A stretch of DNA of 64,000 nt, from the NCBI GenBank assembly GCA_009733575.1, contig ML769582.1, positions 62,001-126,000 on the forward strand, given 5' to 3'. The first letter of the stretch is position 1, and the number at the start of each line of letters is the position of its first letter. The DNA is from Gymnopus androsaceus JB14. Its lineage: Eukaryota; Basidiomycota; Agaricomycetes; Agaricales; Omphalotaceae. Below the pieces are notes generated by a model, which saw only the letters and a program-made list of their open reading frames with translations, ran no database searches and was not told the DNA's origin. The position numbers and the translations under genes are program-made. Positions 47,501-60,059 of the stretch are shown one piece after another.

Positions 47501-47630
47501 CTAGGGTACGTTCTGGTGATGAACCTCCGTTTCTGGGTCTAACAAACACTTTCAGTCTCAACCTCATGCGTCGTCATCACAGAATGATCATCAGGCGGAC
47601 CAGAATTTCTCTGCAAAGCCCAGACATTGA
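44576..47630 (+). CDS. MLKL-type four-helix domain plus TKL-family protein kinase, 12 exons, 812 aa
   Basis: Twelve exons joined by GT-AG introns (first donor 44,760, last acceptor 47,555) total 2,439 nt, exactly 813 codons with the stop at 47,630. After a basic N-terminal region, a helical domain starts RVNFAVKSVLEVARVG. It contains VIPVPGLAMVAKLLSNIWDA, CLRLTARCAEFLLAIYNEV, SSFNLIYDLMVELRDRPFWK and ERCHELLNDCMVVFN, the pattern of the MLKL_NTD adaptor of mushroom kinases. An acidic linker and a second helical part follow, then a kinase domain: LIGRGFFSNVYKG, the lysine in IAIKVLE, HVVHGDLKGANVLL, LADFGRSKN, WQSPELMAG and ERPTFSVVVKHLEG. All catalytic residues are kept, unlike animal MLKL, which is a pseudokinase. 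Roles could be regulated cell death or other membrane-linked signalling. Exon 6 and its weak GTCCCT donor are the least certain. Confidence 0.8.
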
Positions 47631-47759
47631 TTTTCCGGTGCTTGATCTCTGTATATTGACGCGGAAGTTTGGTACGAAAAGGGGGAGACACTGTTAGTAA
47701 CGATGCGCTTGAGCAAATAATATATATATTTTTGTTTGGAGTGGAAGCATTCCACACAG

Positions 47760-48710
47760 CTGTGTAATCGAGGTTCTGGGCGACGCTATACACGAATAAT
47801 TCAAGAGGCTAGTAGACGGAACTCATGTATGATCTCTGGCATGGTTCAAAAGTCTCTTCATAGGTGTCTTCTCAGCAATAACCTGTGCCAACGCTAACGC
47901 AGCAGTTACCACTTCCTCCCTCCCTCCTTCGACGACTTTCGACACGAACCCGATTTCTTTGCGTCTTTCGCAGAGAAGAACCCCGCGGTGTATACCATTT
48001 CTCGGACGAACGACGAGTTGGCGGTGATCCTGGGAAAATAAGCTATCATCCCAATATCAGGAGCGAATCCAGCGTCCATTGCCTGCGAATGCAGGTAAGT
48101 ACGTTCTTGCGTTTTAAATAAACGGTGATAGATGTAAGGTCGTGCATTTCAGGAGACGGACAAACCTTATGGCAGAACACTGTATTCGACGCTGCGTACC
48201 GGATATCACAAGAGGATATCAAATCGAGACCGAGACCAACAGTTATCCCGTGTATGGCAGCGATAATTGGGATAGGACATCTCTGTCACGCGAAGAGCGT
48301 GTTGGAATTCCGTGATATAGTTCTCTATCTTCATGCTCGTCCTCGCTCCATCTGGCTCTGATTGTGATAGTAGAAGCGACTTCCTCTGCTGCTGATACTG
48401 TGGTGTGTTTCGATATCGACTGAATTTTAATATGATGGAGGGAAGGGTACGTACGATCCAAGCCTACGGTGAATATCTTTGGAAGGCTGAACATAATACT
48501 ACAGCTCTGATATCTGGTGCTTCTTTGGTCAGGGTATCGAACAAAGTTCCATAAGCCCTCCAAAACCTGGATAGGCGTGCATGCGATATCAATCAGAGTG
48601 AATGTACAATGAACTTGATCAACACACTCGTTGGAAAAGGCGTTTATTGGACTTCTATAAGTAAGGTCAGTTTCGAAGTGTCGGTTAATATTATTATATT
48701 GGACACTCAC
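47760..48710 (-). pseudogene. Peroxisomal dienoyl-CoA isomerase / enoyl-CoA hydratase (ECH1-like) remnant
   Basis: Reading leftward: PINAFSNEC, PKIFTVGLD (about 48,450-48,480), ITVGLGLDLISSCDIRYA (about 48,200-48,245), AGFAPDIGMIAYFPRITANS with SFVREMVYTAGFFSAKDAK (about 47,960-48,085), GFVSKVVEGG and NLDYTAVWNAS. These are the crotonase-fold landmarks of delta3,5-delta2,4-dienoyl-CoA isomerase, which handles unsaturated fatty acids in beta-oxidation. The frame shifts near 47,952 between KDAKK and IGFVSKVV, and several joints have no plausible intron. It lies antisense between the intact kinase and the third kinase copy. Confidence 0.75.
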
Positions 48711-48785
48711 CGAGAGATTTCTACACAGAGAACGCGAGGGAACGGTTCAGTGACCTTTAACCATTTCGATATTGATGAGAGAGAT

Positions 48786-49440
48786 TTCATTCCCTGGCCA
48801 ATGATGCCAGACGATATCATCAAGAAACTTGTTTTGGGTATGCGTCTACTTTGTTGAAGAATCTGTTTCGCCAACTGAACCACACCCTACCTCTATAGAA
48901 GAAAACTCCCGACCGCTGTTCCCTTCAAAGATCGTGGATTGTCTGGGTATTCGATAGGTCCTTGAGCGCTGCTGGAATGATAAAGTCATGGAACGGCCGA
49001 CCTTTTCAGTAGCGGTTAAACACCTTGAGGGCTTGATGAGCGGGTTGTCGTTTTATCATAATCATCAAGCGGACCTATCGAGTCCTGGCTCTGGCGGCTC
49101 TGGCTCTTTACTTCCCCAGCAATCTGCGCCTTTACCAAAACTATATTCAGACCCACCAACAGATATACACGCATGCGAAAGTTCTGTTCCTGGACGAACG
49201 GAGTCCTTTTCTAAGCTTAATAGAAGCGACACTGTGCGGCCTAGGGTACGTTCTAGTGATGAGCCTCTGTTTCTTGGTCTAACAAACACTTTCAGTCTCA
49301 ACCACTGCAGCCTCAAGCATCGTCATCACAAAATCAGCTTCATCAGGTGGAAGAAGATTTTTCTAAAAAGCCCAGGCATTAATTTTCTGGTGCTTGATCT
49401 CTGCATATTGACACGGAAGTCACACCGCCAATCATTATGC
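48786..49440 (+). pseudogene. Degenerate copy of the MLKL-type kinase, 3' end only
   Basis: The copy starts abruptly at IPWPMMPDDIIKKLVL, keeps the following intron, then reads EENSRPLFPSKIVDCLGIR, a TAG (CAA changed to TAG at the Gln), VLERCWNDKVMERPTFSVAV and the Ser/Pro-rich tail with SSPGSGGSGS. It matches the C-terminal 180 residues of the intact kinase at about 90% identity. With the 42.2-kb copy it shows that the kinase once formed a tandem array of which only the middle gene survives. Confidence 0.85.
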
Positions 49441-49735
49441 TTCAGCCAGGCTGAAGCATAATGTGAAGTAATTACTTTCAATATATTAGCGAAATGTAAA
49501 TTTTCAGTTGGCTGTAGAAAATATATATTTCATTGAACAAATGAAATTAAAACTTCCAGACCATTTGAAGTGGGAACTTTCAGCCAGGGTCCAAAATCTA
49601 TTGTTTCGGACAGAAGCTGAAACAATCGCCTTCAGCCGGGCTGAAAGGCTACTCAAAAAGGCATCTTTCAGAAGCTGAGCGAATCATTTCATTTCAGCAG
49701 CCTTTTCAGGGCAATGCTGAAATGACAAACATCAT
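49430..49735. repeat. Cluster of consecutive hairpins with TTCAGC/GCTGAA arms
   Basis: At 49,432-49,462 there is a perfect inverted repeat, CATTATGCTTCAGCC and its complement around a single A. Further hairpins follow: ATTTCATT...AATGAAAT (about 49,527-49,547), ATTGTTTC...GAAACAAT (about 49,598-49,625), GCCTTCAGCC/GGCTGAAAGGC (about 49,629-49,651) and TCATTTCAGCA...TGCTGAAATGA (about 49,688-49,726). Most arms contain TTCAGC. No open frame overlaps the cluster. It starts right at the broken 3' end of the kinase copy and resembles a chain of small palindromic elements. Confidence 0.75.
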
Positions 49736-51040
<1,305 letters not shown>

Positions 51041-51329
51041 AAAGGCCTAGAGAATTCGATATACCATTCAGTATAGACTACATAGAATCATGAGTTTACT
51101 CACCCGTCTCGGAGCGGCGACTACACTATTTGGCCTGAGCTTACCATATGAAAATAATTTAGATTTTGTGAAATTATAGAAAGCATTGACTATACATGTA
51201 ATTTAGAACAGAATTAATTTTCCATATACTGTACGATGATGTAGCATATTCTCAAGCAAGATTACAGCCAATAATTCGGACTAGAGTGAAAGAAGATTAA
51301 CACTTGGAACAGAGAAAGAAGAAGAAACT

Positions 51330-53295
51330 TACTGGTACCATCGCCTTCTCCGACGCCACACAACATCTCGGTAGGATGGAAAACAAGTAGGCGGAACGTA
51401 GAATGTATGGTGATGGGTAGAGCTTGGTGGGCATACTCATGAGTCCAGAGGACACGTTATATTGCGACAAGGGTACATCATACCTAGGCGCTAACGACCG
51501 GAAACTTAGGTGTTGTGAGCAATATCTGGTGATGGCAGAGGAGCTACAAGAATTTCCGTCAGCTTCGATTTAGATAGATAGTATTCAGAGCGACATCTCA
51601 CCCAGCAAAGACCTCTGCGGTGCTATGAACGACAAAGGCAGAAAGGCCAATATCTTGCATAAGGTCCCAAGTTGTCACAGCATGGTCAGTGCGCCCAAGG
51701 TCACAAAGCTTAACCCCCCCTTCCACGCTACAAAAATATACTTCAGTCACAAATAATACTATTCATTACAAAAAAAGTTCACCTGGCAGAGAGGAACTGG
51801 TAAGCCATCATCGGATGGGGCTCAACATTTTGAAACCAGGAGCCGTGCCTGCGGTGCGTCTGTACAACAGCTTCTTCTTCTTTGAGGCGCCAATCGAATA
51901 TCTTGATCCAGCCATCTCCGAATCCTGCCACGAAGATTTGGGTGGAGCCTGGATCTGATGCGATTGAAGTCACAGAAGCATCGGACGCCGTATCCAAGTC
52001 CTAAGATACCATTAGCTATGAACAACGTAAAGCCAAGAAAAGACACACCAATCCCTGTATCTCAGTCTGAGCATCCCACGTCTTGATCACCTTCGAGTCT
52101 CCGCCAACCAACAGAATGCCCGAAGACTGTTTCCAGTCCGTGACCACTCCAGAACTATGACGCAAAGGCACGATTTCATTTAACCCTCTAAACGAGCTGT
52201 CCATTTGCACTGGTCCAGGATCAAGTAGAGGATCGTAATTCCGGTAGAGACGAACAATGCCATCGGCTACAAGGAGATCAGTAAACCAGATAAAAAAACC
52301 ATCGAAAAAAACAGTACCTGAAGTGGTAGTGATTATCCCGCCGACATTCTGGTTGATGATATGAAGAGACGTGATGCTAGTTCCCTTTGGATTGCCATTA
52401 CAGAACAATCGCAAACGTTTCTTGTGAGTCCAGTCCCAGACACTATTCCAACAAATCCCGTCAATTGGCCAATATAAATTCAAAATTCAAACATAAACAC
52501 TAACGTGATGATGTCAGTATCGTTCGATACCACCAAATGCTGGTCGTACGAATGGAAAGCCATATTGAGTGGGAAAGCCGGTCCAATGAGGGTCACCACA
52601 GTCCGTTCTCAACGACGATCCGCTACAACGAGATTTATCAATAAAACGATACTAGATGAGAACAAAAACACAACATACAAGCAACTTCCGCCTGAGCATC
52701 TCATTATCAGTTTGCTCATTGCGTTGCTATCTCCATATCTGGTAGTTGTACTGGATGCTTCCAGGCTCATCCGCCTCCGCTTGCTAAAACCACAACAATA
52801 AGAACAATGCAGAATAAAAGTAAAAGACGTAAACCTTACCCTCATCTGTGGCTCCGTAAAATACTCTGAGCACCAATCGAAGAATGTGCTCTTCAAAAGC
52901 AACACATCACAAATGCCCATCCCTGTACCCAGACCCAAGATGATACTGCTACTCGAAGAATCAACAGAGAAAGTACTATTGCTAGGGCTCGGGATTTCAT
53001 ATTGGCCGTTATGATACCCTTCACGCCCTTCTTCAGTCTCTTTCACGCACGTAGACGTTCCATGTCCTCCATCAATGCCTCCATGACATCCGAGGGATGG
53101 AAACTGGCGCCTTCAGCGCGTTTGCATTATCATCAGCGTCATCTGAGTGATGTATAATCGTTGATGCACAAGAGGAGGGGTGAGGCGAATAATACGCCTC
53201 ACTACCCTGATGAGTGGGACTTTCAGGGTGAGAATAGGGTGACGCGTATTGGGCGAAGGAGGGTGCGAGGTTCCCATCATTGACTCGGATAAATC
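51330..53295 (-). pseudogene. Raptor/KOG1, C-terminal part (WD40 propeller)
   Basis: Reading leftward from 53,290: STIIHHSDDADDNANALKAP, DVMEALMEDMERLR, KSTFFDWCSEYFTEPQMR, then the beta-propeller segments SVWDWTHKKRLRLFCNGNPK, GIVRLYRNYDPLLDPGPVQM, DWKQSSGILLVGGDSKVIKT, TQIFVAGFGDGWIKIFDWRL and finally FHPTEMLCGVGEGDGT at about 51,340. These are the C-terminal landmarks of raptor (yeast Kog1, fission yeast Mip1), the TORC1 scaffold. The frame is mostly readable, with intron-sized gaps and changes near 51,780 and 53,250. The middle of the same gene lies at 58.0-60.0 kb on the same strand, and the two parts are separated by an RRP5 copy. Confidence 0.85.
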
Positions 53296-53303
53296 ACCGC
53301 CAT

Positions 53304-56300
53304 TTACATGGTGGATGCTATCTCTGCCCCTTCCTCATCACCTAAACGTCGCTCTAATTCTAACCACTTCTTGAAGAATGATTTTGCTTTGTGACTTGTC
53401 AGTTTCAGTTGAAGGACGCGATCGAAAAGACTCCTGCAAAAAAGTAAGAACAAGGTTTTAACATGAATCAAGGATATTTGACCTCAAGCTCTGTATGTCG
53501 GATTGACCCGCCTCCATGTCCATATAAACCGACCACATATCCCAGCGCTTGGGATGAGAGTCTATAATTCCTTCAAAAAGAGTTTTACCTCTTTCAGGTT
53601 CGCCGAGCTTATACTCGAGCTGAGTGAATCGAGAGATGGTTTTCAAGTCTGTCTTTCACTTAGCTGGCAACCAAATTTTTGTGAAAACACAACTCACGTT
53701 TTTGCTTCTCCAAGCTCCATGAAGCACAAGAAAAAAGTTTTTTGATTCTTCTATTTCTCCCCTCTGGAGATAGTGCTCGGCAAAGAGAGTCCAGACCTTG
53801 GAACTAAGGCCGAACTTTTTACCTGTTCGCTTGTACTGCTCCTCTGCTTTCTAAAACAACGGGTTAACAGTGTCATATAAACAGCATAACATCAGCATAC
53901 CTTGTGCTTGCCTGACTGGTCAAGAATAGAAGCAAGCCACAAGTGAACTGTCTTCGAGTCATTTGCTCGAGCGGCGTCTTTGAAGACCTTCTCCAAAGTT
54001 TCGTCTGTCCTGTATGCGTTCTCTAGGTTGAGAAGCACAGTCCAAACATTAAGCTTTTCCGCCTCTTCTCTGAAGCTGATTCTCCAGTGCACGGCGCCCG
54101 ATTTCTCGAGCCTTCTCAATCTCAGAAAGCTGCAACTGGAACGACATGTATTGAATCCAAAGCTGTGATGAGTTGGGAGACCCAAGGAGCAACCGCTCAA
54201 AATCTGCATTGGACTCTGGAGCTTTGGTATGCATTTGGGCCGGCAAATCCTGTTCGATCTCTTTGCGCTGCTTCTTCCTTTTCTTCTTTGATGGGGCTTC
54301 ATTATCGCTGTCTTCCGAATCGCTGGAGGACTCGGCATCGACGTTGACAGTATTCCCAAACCACTGGAAACCGGAAGAGAGCTTCAGCGGACCATTGGAG
54401 GTTTTTTTGGTTGAAGACGTCTGCTTGGGTTGGGGTCGAGGCTGAACGTCAACATCGACTTGCATTGCAACCTCCTCATTGTCGGATTCTTCGTCTGAAG
54501 CTTCACCATTCGATTCACTGTCTATGCCATCGAGTGCTTCCATGGGCTGGTCGCCGGCCTCGTGCTCGTCGCTGTCATTTTCTGGAGTAAAATCGTCTTC
54601 GGAAAAGTGGGAAGGTTTCAAACTGAGAGATGGTCATTTGTCCTTGATGCCAACGACGACAGCTTTCACTCGGTCATTTTCTCTGCTTCCTTGTTGTCGG
54701 AAAGCTGTCGATAGAGTATCAGAGAGTGAATGCAAGGATTATACTGATTTTTTGTTTCACCTCAGACTTGTGGCTAAGACCACTTAAATTCAAATTGTCA
54801 ATCTGTATGAACAGACCGTACTCCTCTATCCTCTTCACGGATCCTTCCACATGTTGTCCAACAGAAAGGCTTGACAGAGTTGAAGCGACAAGCTTTGATA
54901 GATTGCCTGACTGGAGAATCATCTCCACTTTTTTAGCATTGGCATCTGCACTGGATACTACCATCATGAGAATTGGATTTATTCTGATAAACTAGTGGCT
55001 CACCTAAGGATACTATGGCCTTGCACAAGTTGATGGAGCTTGAAATTGGGTCTCCAATCTTTTATGAACTGCATTAATGTCAGTGCCGGTCATCGAAAGA
55101 AGTTTAACGTGCACTAACATCATCAAAAAGGTCCCAAATTTGGACTTGAGCGTCGATATTCTGTCCGACAGTAACAAAAAGCCCATGATCCGTAATGCTC
55201 TTGATGAAACCTCGCACTGTAGCCCCAACATGCAGATCCGAAATTTCACTAATCTCATCCACAACCGTACCAGCTTGATCAGGATACATCCTTGAGCGTC
55301 GAGTTGAAAGGGTCAGTTGTTTTCTGCCCTTGTCAACTGAAACAACTGCTGCTTTCAATATTGAACCCACAGCGGGAAAGGCCGACGCAGAGCTGAAATC
55401 GTCAGAGACATTAGAATGCCCCCAATATTGGAAGGAAGTTTGACAAGGGCGCCATGGGCTGTATGCCGGACTACCCTACCACCCACTGTCTGGCCTATCT
55501 TGACAGTGTCTATTGAGATGATGGTTTTGGTGAGTGTGGGCTTTGGTTTCAGCTTGTTAGCTACGGTAACAAAGTTGTCCTCCATATTTCGTGATACCAC
55601 AACCAGATCCTCAAGTTTGTTGTCCACCTTGAAAACAACTTTAGTTGAGCTGGGGAGAGGCCACGATGATTTGCCAGATTGTTTATGGAGATGAGCGCGC
55701 GCACGTTACTAGGCTGCAGAGATAAAACGATGTTCTCTTCATGGATTTCGACAACCACTCCTTCTGGAATATTCCCAATATCGACTCCAGAGATATCTGT
55801 GTTGAACGTTTTGTAGACACCTCCAGATTTCTGGATACTGGCTATTATGGTGTTCTCCTCGGCTTTCAAGGTTACAATGCGGACTTTGACCACCTTTCCA
55901 GCAGAGCATAAGGAAGAGAGATTGTCTATCGACTGCTCGCTAAGTAAAGTGTAAGAAACTACACCAAAACTTATTGGATGTATCATACCTGACTTCCTTG
56001 ATAGGAATAATTGCCTTCACATTGTTATAAAGCTCAATCATCAATGCCTTGGGGAGCACTTTGAAGACCACTCCATGAGTCACTAAACCGACTTTCGCCA
56101 CCTCAAAGCTGGTAATACGAGGCAGATCCGAGTCGATAAGTGATTTTTTCGCCGTCAAGAAGACACGGTTTTTTTCGGGATCTACAACGAGGACCTGTCG
56201 ACAAAGCTTGGTCAAAATTGGAAGAGAGATAAGAATTACATACATACGCGACACTTATGGTAGCCCCCACTTTGAACCTTTTAGACGGGTTCTTCAACGC

Positions 56301-57985
56301 GATATCTGCGTAATGATTTGGCCAAACCAGTCCATCAACGTTTCCGGATAACAAGACAAATGATCCAGAGTCACCAAGCTTCTTGATAGTGCCTTTGATG
56401 ATTTGACTGACTTGGACATCGGCGACTTGGAGGTATTTCTGTTCCAGGACAGATGGCTTCAGCGAGAGTTGGAGGAGGCCGTTGAATGGATAGTAACCCA
56501 GAACCCTTGCTCGGTGCAGAGACCCAAGTTTCCACAGACCTGAATTCGACAAGGATGGCGTGTGGTCGTCCGAGATATGAGAGATCTACAATGGTACTAA
56601 GGAAGGGTAAAGCAATAGAGTAAGAATGAACATACGTGTACAAACCCATCAATCTCTGAATCCAGGCGTACCCTCAATCCATGCTCTGCTTCAACCCTCA
56701 AGACCTTTACGTTGTTGACCAACGTTCCTATAGGATAAACCTCTTGCAATGGAAGAGGCTCGTCTGAGGTCTTCGGCTGGACCCTGCAGTTTGTAAACCC
56801 AATAACATGCTCATTCAAGCTCAAAGCAAGTTTTGGCGGCGTAGATGGCAGATAATATAGTACTCTCGCTTTCACTTTTTTGCCCACTTTGTGACTTTTT
56901 TCAGTCATTTTACAAAGTAAATGAAACTCGTTGACGGTTCCATCAAAGAATCCAAGTACTTGAAGATTGAATCCTGTAGGATGTACAGCTGTGATCAACG
57001 TCTGCACCAGAGTACCCGGGAGAACTGAAGAAACGTTGCCAATTTCTGTGAGCTGGGTATAACTTTTAATCAGTTTCAAGCCGTTGTATGGTAATGACCA
57101 ATTCCTCACCGTGGACAAGCTGAATGTTTTGGGGTCAAGAGTAACATTGCATGTCAGTCCATTCTTGGAAATAGAGGAAACAGTTGCCTCCAGGAGCTGG
57201 CCGACTCGTAGTTTGCCAGACTTGGCATCCTTGAAACTAAGGAATCCAGATACATCCAGTATACCAAGATCAAGAAGATAGCCGTGGTCTTCTACGCTTT
57301 TTACCGAGACTGATAGAGTCTATAAATCGCATCAAAACTCATTCTGTTTAGAAGATTGAAATGTAAACGCACATAACCAGCCTTGAGATTGGATTTTTGC
57401 ATTTCAGCATTGACCCTCTCGGGATTCAAGCTCAATTTGATCCTCCGGCTAGCTTTAGCTGTCTCATCTCGAGATTTCCCGAGTCCAGTCACATCGGTAG
57501 TGCCAGGGACGTAAATAGTCGTCACTGTAGCGCGAACATATTGGAGTGGAACATGTCAGAGAGCTCAGGGACTTTGGAGCGCGACTCAGCTCGCTCATCC
57601 TCTGAATTTTCTTTGTCCTCATTGTCCTCATCAACGTCCATACTCTCCAGTAAAGAGGTAAATTGAGAAGAGATCTTGGTGATTGGAACGTGGCCGAATA
57701 ACTGATTCGGTAGGGACACAACAAGTGCAAGAGGTTGTATAGATACGATTTGACCGAATATCTTCATTCCAACGCTCATTTGCTACAATGGGAATTTGAG
57801 TATAGAATGACATGCTCTTAAAGTATGTTACGCACCTTGTAATTGAGATGCTCAATTCGTGCAACACGGTCGCTCTTTTCAGTAGAACTTTTAGATGTAC
57901 CAGCTTCAGATTTTTGTTTGGACTTTCTGGCTTTTTTTGCAGCTGGCTCGGATTCCTGGGAGGAATCAGATTCAGAATAGACACT
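53304..57985 (-). pseudogene. RRP5 rRNA-processing factor, N-terminally truncated and frameshifted copy
   Basis: Rrp5 is a large nucleolar protein of S1 RNA-binding repeats plus C-terminal HAT/TPR repeats, needed for both 18S and 5.8S rRNA maturation. Here the order is kept: basic start (EPAAKKARKSKQKSEAG), IEHLNYK, VGMKIFGQIVSIQPLALVVS, then many S1-type repeats (VEDHGYLLDLGILDVSGFLS, LGDSGSFVLLSGNVDGLVWP, ITDHGLFVTVGQNIDAQVQI, IEEYGLFIQIDNLNLSGLSH). The C-terminal [19 protein letters not shown] and WDMWSVYMDMEAGQSDI precede a native-looking stop at 53,304. Frame breaks without splice explanation occur near 55,640, 55,410 and 54,080; the last looks like loss of a GA dinucleotide. No native ATG remains upstream of the basic region, where KOG1 sequence joins. 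The copy therefore sits inside KOG1 and cannot be functional. Confidence 0.88.
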
Positions 57986-57989
57986 GGAG

Positions 57990-60000
57990 TGAGGTTGATG
58001 ATTGTCAATGCATGAGCGATCGAAGAAATTCTCTTCACGGTGTTGGATACTGTATTTGATATGGTACTTGTCATGGTGTCTGTATGCAACAGACCTGGAC
58101 AAATACCTTCGCTTCGAATGGAGCCCCTGCCAGGTGAAAGAGGTGCTACCGTTGGATATGCCGGGACTCCATTCAGTGATGGAGATGCTGTTAGCGAACC
58201 AGAGCTCATATGAGACCATACATCATGTCGGACTTCATGATGTTGGCTATGACCAGTGTTATAGTTGCTAGGAGCCATCAGCGGACTCCCCAGACTCGTA
58301 TCATCAAGTCTAGTAAACAGCGAATCCAACAACAACAACGCCATGATATAATCCACTACAGTCTGCGCATGCGTCACGACCTCGTTGTAAGGATCTACCG
58401 AAAGATCCAGCAAAACCACGAAAATTGTGTAAAAAGACAAAAGCAGGACTCGAGATTCTTCTCTTAAACCTGGATCTTTGATTCTATACAGCTACTCTCT
58501 GACAGCCTGTTCAGATATCTCGTCTTCATTGTTTGAGACATAAGGATAAACCGTAGCGCATCAATGCTTCCGTTCTTCTTCCCAATAGATCCAAGCACAC
58601 ACAACAAAGTATCCCCGCCACTCCTTGACAAGACAGCTCACTAGAACCACCAACTCTTTCTGACACATGGGACTCACATCTTCCCTCACAACAAGGCGAG
58701 CACCTGTGACAGCAGCAACTTCCATCTGGAAATGCGTTCTTCCGTCTCGGTTGAACATACCACCTGACCCTCCACCTCCTTTGATCCCCTCGGTTTCTAG
58801 CTTTGACCCACTAGCACCCATGCATGTCCCCAGAGCATATAACGCAGCGCATCTCACTTCCGCGGAATCATCCGAGATCAAGTTGAGCAGCTTGTCCTGT
58901 GTCCCTTGAGATACACCAAGCGTCTTGATTGAACCCAAACCACATCTGTGCTATACACAAGCAGCTCCACTGCCTCAACAGAAAGTCCGCTTCATCCAAA
59001 AGATTAAAATACGCATTGAAAACATGCTCCTCCCAACATGCTTGCTGCCCTTTTGCAAAGTCCCTTGCAAGTGATGCAAGGATAAATCTACACATTGCCA
59101 GATGCTCGGAGGTATTTGGTAAGGCGTGTTGAGCAGAGGTAGTAGAGGGATTCGTGGTGAGGATTTTGGAAAAGTATCGATAGCCTTGTTGGTTATTGAA
59201 TAGGTCAACTTGGACCGTTGGATCGACGGCGAAAATTTGCGCCATATGAATATAAGTACGGTCGTAAATCAGGGCTGGAGCTTGCAAAAGTTTGGAAATG
59301 TAGGGAAAAATCCTATCATGAGGACAAGATGGATGGCCATGAACCTAGATCCACAAACTGCGAGAGTAGGATGAGGGCTCTCAAGTGGTGTGGCTGAGAA
59401 AGAAGGACCTGAAGGACAATCGCAAGCTGGGTGGGAGGTTTCCGAGGAACAAGATGGGGAGTAGAAGACCATGATGCGGCAAGATTAGGGGATGTAGTGC
59501 TTATAGTAAGTTTCATATGCAGTACCAGAGGGAAGAGACAGCGGTCCTCAACGAGTGAGCGCAGAGCCTCCTCTAGAGATCCAAACTTTGAATGCAGTCA
59601 ACTGGTCCGCAAAAAAGCGGCTCGGAACATACTGGTATGGAGGAACCTTTGGAATATCAAAGTTCTGCTGCTGTTGCTGGATTTTGTTTGAAGCCAGCAT
59701 CTCGGGAAGCTGCTTGATGCAAGCATCCAGAGCAAGATCCCAAGTAGCCCATAACAGATAGGTGTTCGTGGTGGGTAAAGGAGGAGCTGTATGTGGAGTA
59801 CAGTTATAGCCTTTCATGAGGTGTTCAGCGAGGAGGAAGTTTTGGAATAGTGACACAATGAGCAAGTCGCTACAATATAACCGTGCAAACATCTCAGGAG
59901 TAAACGTAGTCCATGCGATGGTATCTGTGATAGCAGTGAAGATCCAGTTGAGCTCTCCAAGAGGTGTGCGTCAATAGACTGCGTGGCCTCTGCCATAGTA
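57990..60000 (-). pseudogene. Raptor/KOG1, middle (HEAT-repeat) part
   Basis: Reading leftward: LNWIFTAITDTIAWTTFTPE (about 59,900-59,960), [142 protein letters not shown] and AWIYWEEER. Then DPYNEVVTHAQTVVDYIMAL and DTMTSTISNTVSNTVKRISS follow before the RRP5 joint at about 57,990. These are the HEAT repeats and central region of raptor, which recruits TORC1 substrates. Several neighbouring segments are in different frames (for example near 59,560, 59,300 and 58,930), not all explained by introns. The conserved N-terminal caspase-like domain is not found upstream. Confidence 0.85.
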
Positions 60001-60059
60001 TCTGTAGGCTCTCTTGAGCATCTTGGCTGCACAAAGAAAGTGATTGTCACTCACTTGAT

